A stretch of 64,000 nt of DNA from an uncultured Ruminococcus sp. (GCA_900066355.1 FMEL01000012.1:70042-134041), one strand, 5' to 3'; shown: positions 27,117-37,080, counted from the stretch's first letter. Numbers and translations are program-made. Notes: a model not told the origin generated them from the letters alone.

Positions 27117-29486
27117 ATGGATGACAGAGAATTGATGGATAAGATCAGGAAATCAATGGAAGACACCCCGGTTCCGGAATCCCTGAAACCGGAGAATATA
27201 CAGAAAATGCTTGAAGAGCAGAGCGAAAATCAGCAGCCAAATGAAGCAGCCCGGACGGAGAAAGACGATCAGCCAAAAGACATCACCACACACAGATTCT
27301 GGAATGCCAGAACTTCCCACTATATCGGCGCTGCAGCAGCGGCAGTCGTTGTAATTGCGGCACTTGGGATTACTCCGGGGCTGCTCAAGACGCATACCAA
27401 GGCAAAACCAGGAGACACAACATACACAGCAAGTAATGATACTCAGACACTGGAGAGCACTGAAGAGACGACACGTAATGGTGCACAGACCACCTCAGAG
27501 ACTACCAATGAAACTGCACTGGCACAGGCAGATATTCAAAGTGCCGAAGAATCCGACAAAGCTGCACCGGAAACAACTGAACCTGTCAAAGTCGCGCAGG
27601 CAACAGATCCGGTCTCGGGCATTGTCCATATGGACAGCTATGATGACCTGTATAACATGCTCAAAGAATGGAATGAAAACCCGACTACCAGTAACGATGC
27701 CCGTGTAATGACAATCGAAGAATCGGCCGACACTGGAAGCGCAAATACAGTGGCAGCATCAGATATGGCGTCATCGGATGCAGCTTCCCCGGACAGCGTA
27801 ATTGCTACGTATCCTGAGGGCGAAACTGATTCTGATTTCAGTTATGATGAAAAATCGGATCCGGGTGATTATTCATCCACCAACACACAGGAAGAAACGG
27901 TCGATGAAGCAGATATCGTAAAGACAGACGGAACCTGTATTTATGCGATGGACAGCAAGGGTACAGTTCGAATTGTAGATGCAGCATCCATGAAACTGGT
28001 CGGCGCGATTAACGGCGAAAACAGCGCCGATTACAAAGAAATGTATGTGGAAGGAAGCTGTCTGCAGTTAATCCGCCAGCAGATAGAATACGTCACTTAC
28101 AAAGGAGAACTGAAGCTTCCGTCAACGAGTGATGAGGACTCAGACAACGACAGTACGCAGTCAGTACGCTCAAGCTACAGCATGCCGGTGACGACAGTTT
28201 CGGTTTTGACATACGATATATCGGACAGAACCGCTCCGAAACTGACAGGAACCTATCAGCAGGACGGTTCCTATCTCTCATCCAGACGAAGCAACGGTTA
28301 TCTGTATCTCTTTACTTCCTATGCGCCGGATGCGGGAAATAATGCAGATCAGTTAGAGTATTATGTCCCGAGAAGCGGACAGGAATATATCGCATACGAT
28401 CATATCTACCTGCCGGAGCAGGAGGGGTCGGATGATTTTTCCTACAATGGAAAGGCATATCTGGTTTCCGGCGCAGTGGCAGTTGGGACACCGGATCAGG
28501 CTTCTGATATCATGGCGGTTGTCAGTGGTGCAGAAACCTTCTACGTGAGCGAAAACAATATTTATTCCGCAGTATCGACCTGGAACGAAAAAGAGACCCG
28601 TACAGAACTTGTACGCATTGGTTATGCAGACGGCAAATTCACGGACGGAAGCACTGGTTCCGTCGCAGGAGAGCTCAATGACAACTTTTCATTAGACGAA
28701 TACGCAGATCATCTCCGCGTGGTAACGACTGTGGAATCCTGGAGTTCCGATTACAGTGATTTTTCACGGAGCAACAGCCTGTATGTGCTGGATTCTTCAA
28801 TGAAAACAGTTGGTAAGATCGAGAATCTTGCAGAAGGTGAAGAAATCAAATCTGCCCGCTTTATGGGGGAGACCGGGTATTTTGTCACATACAAAAACAC
28901 AGACCCGCTTTTCTCCGTCGATCTTTCAGACCCGGAAAATCCGAAAGTGCTCGGTGAGCTGAAAATTACCGGATTTTCCTCTTACCTGCACTTCTATGGC
29001 GAAAACAAGCTGCTCGGAATCGGATGGGAGACAGATCCGGATACCGGAAATACGATTGGAATGAAATGCTCAATGTTTGACATCAGCGATCCGTCCGATG
29101 TAAAAGAGACCGACCGTTTTGTACTGAAGGACGTTTCTTTCTGTGATGCACTTACAAATTATCGTTCAATCCTGGCTGCACCGAAGAAAGGCCTGTTTGG
29201 TTTTGCCTACGGTATGTACGGAAGCAATTCGGATATCTATGATTCAAGTGAAAACTTCTATTACAGTGTATTCTCCTTTGATGAAGAAGATGGTTTTGTT
29301 CCGAACGCTTATGTGAAGATGAACGACTGTGGACTTTTTGACGACGGGATGGAATGGCAGGACTACCGTACTGCACGCGGTATTTATATCAAAGATACTT
29401 TTTACCTTGTGACCGAGAAAGGAATTGCTTCCTATAATATGGCGGATGATTATTCTGCTGCCGGAATCCTTAAGTGGAACGAATAA
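27117..29486 (+). CDS. Membrane-anchored beta-propeller protein, probable anti-sigma partner
   Basis: The 789-residue protein has a cytoplasmic N-terminus of about 60 residues, one membrane helix (IGAAAAAVVVIAALGI, about 66-82), a Ser/Thr/Glu-rich linker and a large outer domain that begins with EETVDEADIVKTDGTCIYAM. This is the signature of secreted beta-propeller proteins of the Beta_propel family. Co-transcription with the sigma factor and the topology suggest that the N-terminus holds the sigma factor and the propeller senses an outside signal. That role is inferred. Confidence 0.85.
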   Translation: MDDRELMDKIRKSMEDTPVPESLKPENIQKMLEEQSENQQPNEAARTEKDDQPKDITTHRFWNARTSHYIGAAAAAVVVIAALGITPGLLKTHTKAKPGDTTYTASNDTQTLESTEETTRNGAQTTSETTNETALAQADIQSAEESDKAAPETTEPVKVAQATDPVSGIVHMDSYDDLYNMLKEWNENPTTSNDARVMTIEESADTGSANTVAASDMASSDAASPDSVIATYPEGETDSDFSYDEKSDPGDYSSTNTQEETVDEADIVKTDGTCIYAMDSKGTVRIVDAASMKLVGAINGENSADYKEMYVEGSCLQLIRQQIEYVTYKGELKLPSTSDEDSDNDSTQSVRSSYSMPVTTVSVLTYDISDRTAPKLTGTYQQDGSYLSSRRSNGYLYLFTSYAPDAGNNADQLEYYVPRSGQEYIAYDHIYLPEQEGSDDFSYNGKAYLVSGAVAVGTPDQASDIMAVVSGAETFYVSENNIYSAVSTWNEKETRTELVRIGYADGKFTDGSTGSVAGELNDNFSLDEYADHLRVVTTVESWSSDYSDFSRSNSLYVLDSSMKTVGKIENLAEGEEIKSARFMGETGYFVTYKNTDPLFSVDLSDPENPKVLGELKITGFSSYLHFYGENKLLGIGWETDPDTGNTIGMKCSMFDISDPSDVKETDRFVLKDVSFCDALTNYRSILAAPKKGLFGFAYGMYGSNSDIYDSSENFYYSVFSFDEEDGFVPNAYVKMNDCGLFDDGMEWQDYRTARGIYIKDTFYLVTEKGIASYNMADDYSAAGILKWNE

Positions 29487-29513
29487 AAACAGCGGTTCTC
29501 CCTGATTTACTCC

Positions 29514-29542
29514 TTGCAGGAATCCGTTGAATAGTCTATACT
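29514..29542 (+). promoter_or_regulatory. Promoter of asnS
   Basis: TTGCAG (29514-29519) and TATACT (29537-29542) are spaced 17 bases apart, 46 bases before the start. The leader is too short for a T-box. Confidence 0.7.
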
Positions 29543-29587
29543 AGAAGTCAATTGGATGAGAAATGAATAAACAGAGAGGTATAGATT

Positions 29588-30979
29588 ATGAAGCTCACAA
29601 CGGTAAAAGAAATTTATAAAAACAGAGAAGCATACCTGAACAAAGAGGTATCCGTAGGAGGATGGGTACGAAGTGTACGTGGATCCAAGGCATTTGGATT
29701 TATCGTACTTCATGACGGTACTTTTTTTGAGACTCTGCAGGTCGTATATCATGACAACATGCCAAACTTTGCAGAGATCAGCAAATTAAATGTTGGTGCT
29801 GCGATCATTGTCAAAGGTACACTGGTTCCGACACCGGAAGCAAAACAGCCATTTGAAATTCAGGCAGAAGAAGTACAGGTAGAGGGTGCATCTGCTCCGG
29901 ACTATCCGCTTCAGAAAAAACGCCATACACTGGAATACTTAAGAACCATGACACATTTAAGACCGAGAACTAACACCTTCCAGGCAGTGTTCCGTGTACG
30001 TTCTCTTTGCGCATATGCGATCCACAAATTCTTCCAGGAGAAGGGATTTGTATATGTACACACTCCACTGATCACAGGAAGTGACTGTGAGGGTGCAGGA
30101 GAGATGTTCCAGGTTACTACACTTGACATGAAAAATCCTCCGATGAATGAGGATGGTACTGTAGACTATAGCCAGGATTTCTTTGGCAAAGAGACCAACC
30201 TTACTGTAAGCGGTCAGCTCAACGGTGAGACTTATGCACAGGCATTCCGTAATATCTACACATTCGGACCGACTTTCCGTGCTGAGAACTCCAACACGAC
30301 ACGTCATGCAGCAGAGTTCTGGATGATCGAGCCGGAATGTGCATTTGCAGATCTGGATGACAACATGGACCTTGCAGAAGAGATGCTGAAATACGTGATC
30401 CGTTATGTCCTTGAGAATGCTCCGGAGGAAATGAACTTCTTTAATTCTTTCATCGACAAGGGACTTCTGGATCGTCTGAACCATGTAGTAAATTCTGAAT
30501 TTGGTCATGTAACTTATACAGAAGCTGTCGAACTTCTGGAGAAAAACAACGACAAATTCGATTACAAAGTATTCTGGGGTTGTGACCTTCAGACAGAGCA
30601 TGAGCGTTATCTGACAGAGCAGATCTTTAAGAAACCGGTATTTGTTACCGATTATCCGAAGGAAATCAAGGCATTCTATATGAAACAGAACGAAGACGGC
30701 AAGACCGTTGCCGCTATGGACTGCCTTGTTCCTGGAATCGGCGAGATTATCGGCGGAAGCCAGAGAGAGGATGATTATGACAAGCTGAAAGCCCGTATGG
30801 ATGAGATGGGGCTGAAGGCTGAGGAGTATCAGTTCTACATGGATCTGCGTAAATACGGTTCTACCCGTCATTCCGGATTCGGACTTGGATTTGAGCGCTG
30901 CGTAATGTACCTGACAGGTATGGGCAACATCCGTGACGTCATTCCATTCCCGAGAACAGTAAACAACTGCGATTTATAA
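29588..30979 (+). CDS. asnS: Asparagine-tRNA ligase
   Basis: The 463-residue class II synthetase has an N-terminal OB-fold anticodon domain (about 1-110), motif 2 FRAENSNTTRHAAEFWMIEP (about 238-257) and motif 3 GFGLGFERCVMYLTG (about 432-446). The NTTRHAAEFWMIEP form is characteristic of AsnRS rather than AspRS. AGAGAGGT-type sites precede the ATG. Confidence 0.97.
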   Translation: MKLTTVKEIYKNREAYLNKEVSVGGWVRSVRGSKAFGFIVLHDGTFFETLQVVYHDNMPNFAEISKLNVGAAIIVKGTLVPTPEAKQPFEIQAEEVQVEGASAPDYPLQKKRHTLEYLRTMTHLRPRTNTFQAVFRVRSLCAYAIHKFFQEKGFVYVHTPLITGSDCEGAGEMFQVTTLDMKNPPMNEDGTVDYSQDFFGKETNLTVSGQLNGETYAQAFRNIYTFGPTFRAENSNTTRHAAEFWMIEPECAFADLDDNMDLAEEMLKYVIRYVLENAPEEMNFFNSFIDKGLLDRLNHVVNSEFGHVTYTEAVELLEKNNDKFDYKVFWGCDLQTEHERYLTEQIFKKPVFVTDYPKEIKAFYMKQNEDGKTVAAMDCLVPGIGEIIGGSQREDDYDKLKARMDEMGLKAEEYQFYMDLRKYGSTRHSGFGLGFERCVMYLTGMGNIRDVIPFPRTVNNCDL

Positions 30980-30992
30980 GGAGTAGTTTTGC

Positions 30993-32072
30993 ATGATAAG
31001 ATTTATTCATCTTTCTGATGTGCATTTGGGCGCAGTTCCTGACCGGGGCTGCCCCTGGAGCCACGAGAGAGAAGAAGAAATCTGGGAAACATTCCGCCGG
31101 GTTATTGCGGGTATCCGCAAGAATCCGGTGGATTTGTTGTTTATAGCCGGAGATCTTTTTCACCGGCAGCCACTGCTTGGCCAGCTTCGACAGGTCAATG
31201 AATGGTTTGCCGCGATTCCGGAAACCAGAATCTTTCTTATGGCAGGAGACCATGATTACATAAAAGAGGACTCTTTTTACAGGAAATTCCGCTGGGCAAC
31301 GAATGTCACATTTTTTGACACGGAAGAACAGCGCTGTGTGGAGGTTCCGGAAAAAAATATATTTGTCTACGGCCTGAGCTTCGAACACAAAGAAGTGCGG
31401 TCTCCGCTGTATGATGAGTGGAAGCCGGTTAACAAACCGGGATTCCATGTGCTTCTTGCACATGGCGGAGATTTAAGCTGCTGTCCGATGGATTTTACCG
31501 GACTTGCAGCGGCCGGTTTTGATTATGTCGCGCTTGGGCATTCTCATAAGCCGCATACAGTCTGCCGTGACAAGATTGCCTATTCCGGCTCGCTGGAGCC
31601 ACTGGATCGTAATGATCTTGGCAAACACGGCTATATTCAGGGAGAATATGAGGACGGCAATGTGAAAGTACGTCTTGTGCCGTGTGCGAACCGTTCCTAT
31701 CAGAATCTCGTTCTGAATGTAGACAGAGATACGACGCAGTATAAGCTTGAAGAAATGCTGCGAAGTGAAGTGATGCGCCGTGGCGGCAGAAACATATACC
31801 GCCTTATTCTGAAAGGCCGGGTTTCTCCGGACAATGTACTGCTGACCGAACGGTTGCATGGACTGGGCAATATTGTTGAGATTATGGACGAATCCAGACC
31901 GGCATACAATATAGAGGAACTTTACCGACAGTATCGAGGAACGTTGATCGGTGATTATATAAACAAATTTCTGAACAAAGATCTGACCGTTGTAGAAAAG
32001 AAGGCACTGTATTACGGATTGCAGGCCCTCTTAAGTACACAGGTTCTGGCAGATGACAGGAAACGATTATGA
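30993..32072 (+). CDS. YhaO/SbcD-like metallophosphoesterase
   Basis: The 359-residue protein has the phosphoesterase motifs of Mre11/SbcD nucleases: SDVHLGAV near the N-terminus, AGDLFH, AGDHDY (in place of GNHD), LAHGGD and LGHSHKP. It is followed, with an ATGA overlap, by an SbcC/YhaN-like coiled-coil protein, so the two should form a DNA-processing complex of the YhaO-YhaN type. It lies 13 bases after asnS and may share its promoter. Confidence 0.9.
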   Translation: MIRFIHLSDVHLGAVPDRGCPWSHEREEEIWETFRRVIAGIRKNPVDLLFIAGDLFHRQPLLGQLRQVNEWFAAIPETRIFLMAGDHDYIKEDSFYRKFRWATNVTFFDTEEQRCVEVPEKNIFVYGLSFEHKEVRSPLYDEWKPVNKPGFHVLLAHGGDLSCCPMDFTGLAAAGFDYVALGHSHKPHTVCRDKIAYSGSLEPLDRNDLGKHGYIQGEYEDGNVKVRLVPCANRSYQNLVLNVDRDTTQYKLEEMLRSEVMRRGGRNIYRLILKGRVSPDNVLLTERLHGLGNIVEIMDESRPAYNIEELYRQYRGTLIGDYINKFLNKDLTVVEKKALYYGLQALLSTQVLADDRKRL

Positions 32073-33553
32073 AAATCAGACAGATAGAAATCAAGGATTT
32101 CGGATCAATAAAAAACAAAACACTGAAATTTACATCCGGTCTGAATGTACTGTACGATGAAAAAGAACAGATGCGGGAGGAAGTACGCACATTTATAGAA
32201 AAAATGCTTTTTGGCAATGCGGAATTTCCATATGCCGGTGTTCTCTGGTTTGAAAGCGGCGGAAGAAATTACCGTCTGACACGTGATCTGCACCGGGAGA
32301 CGCCGTACAGCGAGCTTCTCTGTGAAACAAGCGGAGAGCTGATGGATGCGGACCGGATCAGCGATTCAAAGGTAGCTCAGGGAATCAGTGAATCCGTTTT
32401 TGAGAATGCAATCTGTATTGCACCCCTTAAAGGCAACACCGGATCAGAGATCGTACGTGAGGTGCAGCGCCAGATTGCGGGATTCCAGTGGAGCGCGGAC
32501 AGGACAGTGAACCTTCGCCGTACTTCTCAGAGACTTAAGATGACCCGTAAAGGATATCAGGTGCAGGTAGAGCGCCGCAAAAAGGCAGATCAGCTTGAAA
32601 GAGGCAAAGTAAGCACGGCGATTCGCCGCCTGCGCGAAGAAATCAGCGATCTGGAGGATCAGAAGCAGCAGATTGGAGAGCAGCAGAGTGCGCTTAAGAC
32701 AAGTGGAGACAGCAATGGCTTTCAGATGCTGGATGGACGTATCAGTGAACTGGAAAAAAAGAACCGCACGCAGATCATTATAATGTGCGCTACCGTTATT
32801 GCCGTTTTTTCAGCAGCAATTTATATGGGAATGAACATGCAGACAGTGGTTCCGGCAGTCCTGGTGGGAATTGCGGGAGCGCTTGTCTTTATGGCAGAGA
32901 CTAATTTTGAGATGCGTACCGTGCGCGAGCTGGAAAAACGTAAACGTATGAAGAGCAGATGGCTGGCGAAGCAGAATAAGCTTCAGGACGGCAGAAATGA
33001 ACTGGATGATGAGCTTCACGAAAAGAATACGGCACTTGCCAATCTGACAGAGGAACTTCAGGAGATGGAAGAATATGCATATCTTCCTCTGATAGATGAG
33101 ATAGAGATCGATTCTATTAATTATGCAATGGATACGATCGAGAAATTATCTGCCAGAATCTACGAGAAGACAGGAAACCGTCTGGTTGAGACCATGTCAG
33201 AGATTCTACGCGGAATCACAGGTGGAGAGTGCAGAGAACTTTTGATTGATGAAGACTTCCATATCCGCGTAGATACGGGAAGTGATCTTGTATCGATAGA
33301 GAATCTCCGGCTGATCACAGTAGGACAGATATATCTTTCTCTTCGCCTTGCTATGGGTGAGATCCTGTGCGGTGCTGAGAAGCTTCCTGTACTGCTGGAA
33401 GAAATGTTTGGCGCATATGATCTTGAAAATGCTGCTCAGACTGTTACATGGCTTACCGGAGATCAGAGACAGGTAATCGTAAGTACCGGTAAGAAAAAAG
33501 AATTAGAAATATTGAAGAATACAGGCATTGCCTGCAATACAATAACGATATGA
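32069..33553 (+). CDS. YhaN/SbcC-like coiled-coil membrane protein lacking a Walker A motif
   Basis: The 494-residue protein follows the SMC/SbcC layout: an N-terminal head piece (IRQIEIKDFGSIKNKTLKF), a coiled coil (about 175-235), two membrane helices in the middle (about 236-278), a second coiled coil and a C-terminal head piece. In this family the N-terminal head has GxNxxGKS just after the GLNVLY strand. Here that place reads YDEKEQMREEVRTF with no glycine loop or lysine. The Walker B position is LPVLLEEMF, and the signature region is ITVGQIYLSLR. It may therefore be a non-hydrolysing partner of the nuclease encoded upstream. Confidence 0.75.
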   Translation: MKIRQIEIKDFGSIKNKTLKFTSGLNVLYDEKEQMREEVRTFIEKMLFGNAEFPYAGVLWFESGGRNYRLTRDLHRETPYSELLCETSGELMDADRISDSKVAQGISESVFENAICIAPLKGNTGSEIVREVQRQIAGFQWSADRTVNLRRTSQRLKMTRKGYQVQVERRKKADQLERGKVSTAIRRLREEISDLEDQKQQIGEQQSALKTSGDSNGFQMLDGRISELEKKNRTQIIIMCATVIAVFSAAIYMGMNMQTVVPAVLVGIAGALVFMAETNFEMRTVRELEKRKRMKSRWLAKQNKLQDGRNELDDELHEKNTALANLTEELQEMEEYAYLPLIDEIEIDSINYAMDTIEKLSARIYEKTGNRLVETMSEILRGITGGECRELLIDEDFHIRVDTGSDLVSIENLRLITVGQIYLSLRLAMGEILCGAEKLPVLLEEMFGAYDLENAAQTVTWLTGDQRQVIVSTGKKKELEILKNTGIACNTITI

Positions 33554-33560
33554 CAATAAA

Positions 33561-33596
33561 GAAAACCCCTGTGGAAGAGATTCCGCAGGGGTTTTC
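33561..33596. terminator. Bidirectional terminator between YhaN-like gene and prs
   Basis: GAAAACCCCTGTGGAA and TTCCGCAGGGGTTTTC form a 16-pair stem with one G-U pair and a GAGA loop. Flanking A and T runs make it usable on both strands. Confidence 0.9.
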
Positions 33597-33646
33597 TGTC
33601 GTCAAATATCCAGCTGCATAAACTTCTGACCGGGATATCTGAAACA

Positions 33647-34831
33647 TTATTTTTCGTACTGAGCCATATAGTTGCTGACGCAACGTTTGATTCTGTCTGC
33701 AGGATTCAGAAGGTGGCTGACAGACATATCATGATTCAGCGTATCAATGATCAGTGCGATATATTTGCTCATATCGCATGTGATGTAATACGGTTTGGAG
33801 AGAAGTTCCGGTGTCTGATAAACAAGGTTTGTAGTAAGAAGTTTATCAAAGATACCGTTCTGGTAAGCTTCGTCAAACTTTTCCATTCCTTCGGTGAAGA
33901 GACCGAAGGTGGTACAGATAAAGATCTTGCCGGCGCCGCGTTTCTTAAGAAGAGATGCGATCTCAAGGATGCTCTTACCGGAAGAAATCATATCATCGAT
34001 CAGGATGACATCTTTGCCTTCAAGCTTTGGTCCGAGGAACTCATAAGCTGCGATCGGATGACGGCCTTTGACCATTTTGCTGTAGTCAAGACGGCGGTAG
34101 TACATACCCATGTCCACACCAAGGACGTTGGCAAGATAGATGGCTCTGCGCATGCTTCCCTCGTCCGGGCTGATAATCATGAAATGGTCATTGTCAATAT
34201 GAAGATCTTCCACATTGTGGAGAAGGGCTTTTATAAACTGATATGACGGCTGGATCGTCTCGAATCCGTGAAGAGGAGTTGCGTTCTGTACACGGGCATC
34301 GTGTGCATCAAATGTAATGATATTTTCTACACCCATGCCGGTGAGCTCCTGAAGTGCGGAAGCACAGTCGAGAGATTCGCGGCCGACACGTTTGCTCTGG
34401 CGGCTTTCATAGAGATACGGCATGATGACATTGATTCTGCGGGCTTTGCCGCCGATTGCAGCAATGGCACGCTTCAGATCCTGGAAGTGATCATCCGGGG
34501 ACATCAGGTTTGTGAAACCGCTGATTCTGTAGGAAAGACTGTGGTTGCATACATCCACCATAAGGTAAATATCGTCACCACGGACGGATTCACCGATCTC
34601 ACCTTTACCTTCACCGGAACCAAAACGTGGTGTTTTGACATCAACGATGTATGAATCACGTCTGTATCCCTCAAATGCAAAAGAATCTAATTCAGGGCTG
34701 ATGCGTTCTTTTCTCCATTGTACAAGCCACTCGTCAACTTTCTCGCCAAGTGGGCGGCAACTCTGGAGGGGAATCAGTCCAAGTCTGCCTACCGGAAGTG
34801 TTGTCAGTTCTTTGCTGTTAAGCTGTGCCAT
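33647..34831 (-). CDS. prs: Ribose-phosphate pyrophosphokinase
   Basis: The 394-residue enzyme makes PRPP from ribose-5-phosphate and ATP. The PRPP-binding loop VILIDDMISSGKS and the catalytic flexible-loop segment PYLYESRQSKR are clear. The protein is about 75 residues longer than standard Prs, with an N-terminal extension and inserts, a variant known from Clostridia. It is the last gene of the leftward dnaD-dnaI-prs set, starting 3 bases after the dnaI stop. Confidence 0.93.
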   Translation of the reverse strand: MAQLNSKELTTLPVGRLGLIPLQSCRPLGEKVDEWLVQWRKERISPELDSFAFEGYRRDSYIVDVKTPRFGSGEGKGEIGESVRGDDIYLMVDVCNHSLSYRISGFTNLMSPDDHFQDLKRAIAAIGGKARRINVIMPYLYESRQSKRVGRESLDCASALQELTGMGVENIITFDAHDARVQNATPLHGFETIQPSYQFIKALLHNVEDLHIDNDHFMIISPDEGSMRRAIYLANVLGVDMGMYYRRLDYSKMVKGRHPIAAYEFLGPKLEGKDVILIDDMISSGKSILEIASLLKKRGAGKIFICTTFGLFTEGMEKFDEAYQNGIFDKLLTTNLVYQTPELLSKPYYITCDMSKYIALIIDTLNHDMSVSHLLNPADRIKRCVSNYMAQYEK

Positions 34832-34834
34832 CGT

Positions 34835-35824
34835 TTATTTTCCTCCTAAAAATATTTTCTGGATTCGGATATCTTTGCCAATAAGTTTCAACATCTGATA
34901 ATTGCTTGCTATCCGGGAAAAAGTTCTCTCGGAATAGGTGGCTGAAAAGTCTTCCAGTTTCAGGTTCGTCGAAATGATCGTGGATTTGCGGCGTGCGATA
35001 CGCTCGTTAATACACAGGAACAGCTGCGACGAAACAAAACTGTTGGTCAGTTCAGTCCCGAGATCATCTATAATAAGAAGATCGCAGTTAAAAATAAAAT
35101 CATCGCCCATATCTGTCTCGGGCTTCTTCGAGAAAGCTGTCTGCGCCAGACGGTCAAACAGGTCAAACGCAGAAAAGTAAAGAACACAATGTGCGCTTTC
35201 GAGAAGTGCATTGGCTATGCAGTGGGAGAGGAAGGTCTTTCCGACTCCGGTGCTGCCGTACAGAAACAGATTTTGTGAGCGTGTATCAAAATCCCGGACA
35301 AAGTTTACTGCGGCATCGTAAGCGCGTTTGGCGGTCTCGCGGGCAGTCAGTCCGGTAGCTTCATTTTTTATTGTATCAGAATACCAGTCAAAAGAAAAGT
35401 GTTCAAAGTTCTCTTTTTTGAGAATCTCGGTGAGATTGGACTGTGTATAGAGCAATTCGATCTCGGCTTTCTTAAAACAGGTGCATTTCTGACCGTCAGC
35501 ATACCCCGTGTCCTGACAGAACGGACAGAAGTAATGAGGTTCGAGATAGTCCTCGGAAAAACCGTTCTTTTTGAGAAGAGAACGACGTTCGGCGGAAAGC
35601 GCAGCCACATCTTTCTTAAGGTCGTCGACAGATCCAGGCTCACCCTGAAGCAGAGAACGTGCTTTCTGCGCGCTTAAAGCTGCTACTTCACTGTCAATCT
35701 CCAGAAGCCTCGGCACACGTGCAAAAGCCTCGGCACGGCGTTCTTCAAGGTCATGCTGTACTTGAGACTGGCGGCGGTTATACTCTCTCATGATAATATC
35801 GTACTGAAAATTCTGCAGTGCCAC
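34835..35824 (-). CDS. DnaC/DnaI-like helicase-loader ATPase
   Basis: The 329-residue protein has an N-terminal helical region, a zinc-binding segment CPFCQDTGY...CTCFKK (about 99-116) and a C-terminal AAA+ domain with Walker A YGSTGVGKTF (about 189-198), Walker B LLIIDDLGTE and the sensor STNLKLED. It should load the replicative helicase in the initiation pathway. It is coupled to the preceding DnaD-like gene with a 12-base gap. Confidence 0.93.
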   Translation of the reverse strand: MALQNFQYDIIMREYNRRQSQVQHDLEERRAEAFARVPRLLEIDSEVAALSAQKARSLLQGEPGSVDDLKKDVAALSAERRSLLKKNGFSEDYLEPHYFCPFCQDTGYADGQKCTCFKKAEIELLYTQSNLTEILKKENFEHFSFDWYSDTIKNEATGLTARETAKRAYDAAVNFVRDFDTRSQNLFLYGSTGVGKTFLSHCIANALLESAHCVLYFSAFDLFDRLAQTAFSKKPETDMGDDFIFNCDLLIIDDLGTELTNSFVSSQLFLCINERIARRKSTIISTNLKLEDFSATYSERTFSRIASNYQMLKLIGKDIRIQKIFLGGK

Positions 35825-35836
35825 GGTTTTCTCCTT

Positions 35837-36901
35837 TTACTGGTTCAGCAGGTGCTTTTCGTATTCGTCGAAGTTATATTCACGCTGCTGGAAATTGTTG
35901 AATCGGTTGTTGGATGCCGGTGCCGGACGGGTGTTGCGTGCTGACTTTTTTTCCTGACGCTTTTTTTTGTGGGCACTGTCCAGAGAACGAATGTCGTCCA
36001 TCGTGCGGACTTCCTTCTGCTTCCAGCCTTCAAGAATCTTGTCAGTGTACTGGAAACTTGCCTGACCGGTCTGGAGGACGGTGCGGTTACATGCCTCCTG
36101 AATGATCTCCATGGAAAAACCATAGGTCTTGAGCCAGGTGTCCATCAATGTGATCTCTGTTTCGACCGGATTACGGTTGGTGATGCCCAGTGCTTTCAGG
36201 ATAGAAAAATAATCCTTATTATATCTGGAACCGGACTGCTTCGCTTCTTCGACGGAGGTGATGCCCTCCTCGGCCCATGCAAGGGCAACCTTTTCGATGT
36301 AGCGGATGCTCTTGTGATTGTGGCCGACGCAGTACTCAATCAGATAGTCGATCAGGTCTACGGACATGCCGAGGCCATCATAGAAAAATAAAAGCTTCTG
36401 AACCTCTGTAGGAGAGAGGGTCTTTCCGAGATACTGTTCAGCGACATAGAGAAGCTGGATAATGTCTTCGTTTTGTTTGAGTTCGCTTACACGTTCCGGA
36501 GTAAGCGCTTCCGGGCGGGCAGAAGACGGCTTTGCAGATGCTTCGGCCGAAACCGGTTCAGAAGTACCGCTGATCTCCGCGGCAGCGGTGTCAGAAGACG
36601 TGCCGGAGGGAGAGAGCAGGGCAATCCCGCATAATTTATTATTGTCTGTAAAATCAAGAGTCAGAAGCTCCTGCTTTGCCCAGTATTTCAGTGCGCGGAG
36701 AATGTCGCGCTCTGTACAGAGAAGCCGGTCAGCCATCTGCTCCAGACTGAAAGAAACCGGAGCACTGGAAAGGGCACGTAAAAGATAGATATAAACTTTT
36801 ACAAATTCTCCATTGGCCTCCGGCATATAATTGTCGATAAATGTATTGGATAATATTGTTACCTCCGGGTGGGAGGTGTTATGTAATGTGATCATTGACA
36901 T
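35837..36901 (-). CDS. DnaD/DnaB-like replication initiation protein
   Basis: The 354-residue protein has an N-terminal winged-helix domain (FSLEQMADRLLCTERDILRAL), an Ala/Ser/Pro linker (about 110-145) and two DnaD-type helical domains (LLFFYDGLGMSVDLIDYLIE, and the later MEIIQEACNRTVLQTG...YTDKILEGW motif). The YTDKILEGWK form is the classic DnaD signature. The frame continues upstream to 37276, but that part runs through DnaA boxes and AT-rich DNA. The ATG at 36901 (or 36895) gives a normal N-terminus, although the ribosome site is weak. Confidence 0.88.
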   Translation of the reverse strand: MSMITLHNTSHPEVTILSNTFIDNYMPEANGEFVKVYIYLLRALSSAPVSFSLEQMADRLLCTERDILRALKYWAKQELLTLDFTDNNKLCGIALLSPSGTSSDTAAAEISGTSEPVSAEASAKPSSARPEALTPERVSELKQNEDIIQLLYVAEQYLGKTLSPTEVQKLLFFYDGLGMSVDLIDYLIEYCVGHNHKSIRYIEKVALAWAEEGITSVEEAKQSGSRYNKDYFSILKALGITNRNPVETEITLMDTWLKTYGFSMEIIQEACNRTVLQTGQASFQYTDKILEGWKQKEVRTMDDIRSLDSAHKKKRQEKKSARNTRPAPASNNRFNNFQQREYNFDEYEKHLLNQ

Positions 36902-37054
36902 GATAGATCGCTCGCTTTCTAAACGAAAATATCTGCGTGAACAGACATTACGGATACCGCACAAACTGCGGTATATCTGGAACACTAGGATTATAGCACA
37001 AGATTTTTGAAATGAGAATAGGGTATTTTTCCGCAGGAGATTTCCACAAAGAAA

Positions 37055-37080
37055 TGTGGATAATGTGGATAATGTGGAAA
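37055..37080. promoter_or_regulatory. DnaA-box cluster A
   Basis: Two perfect DnaA boxes TGTGGATAA (37055-37063 and 37064-37072) lie head to tail with no gap. A third, imperfect copy (TGTGGAAAT) follows at 37073. TTTCCACA at 37041-37048 is a further near match in the other orientation. The cluster lies 154 bases upstream of the dnaD-like start, in AT-rich DNA. Confidence 0.75.

Noticed and set aside
29487..29587. T-box leader for asnS
   Set aside because: Only about 45 bases separate the promoter and start, and no T-box core sequence is present.
29957..30871. 304-codon open frame opposite asnS
   Set aside because: It is antisense to a canonical synthetase, with shadow-like composition.
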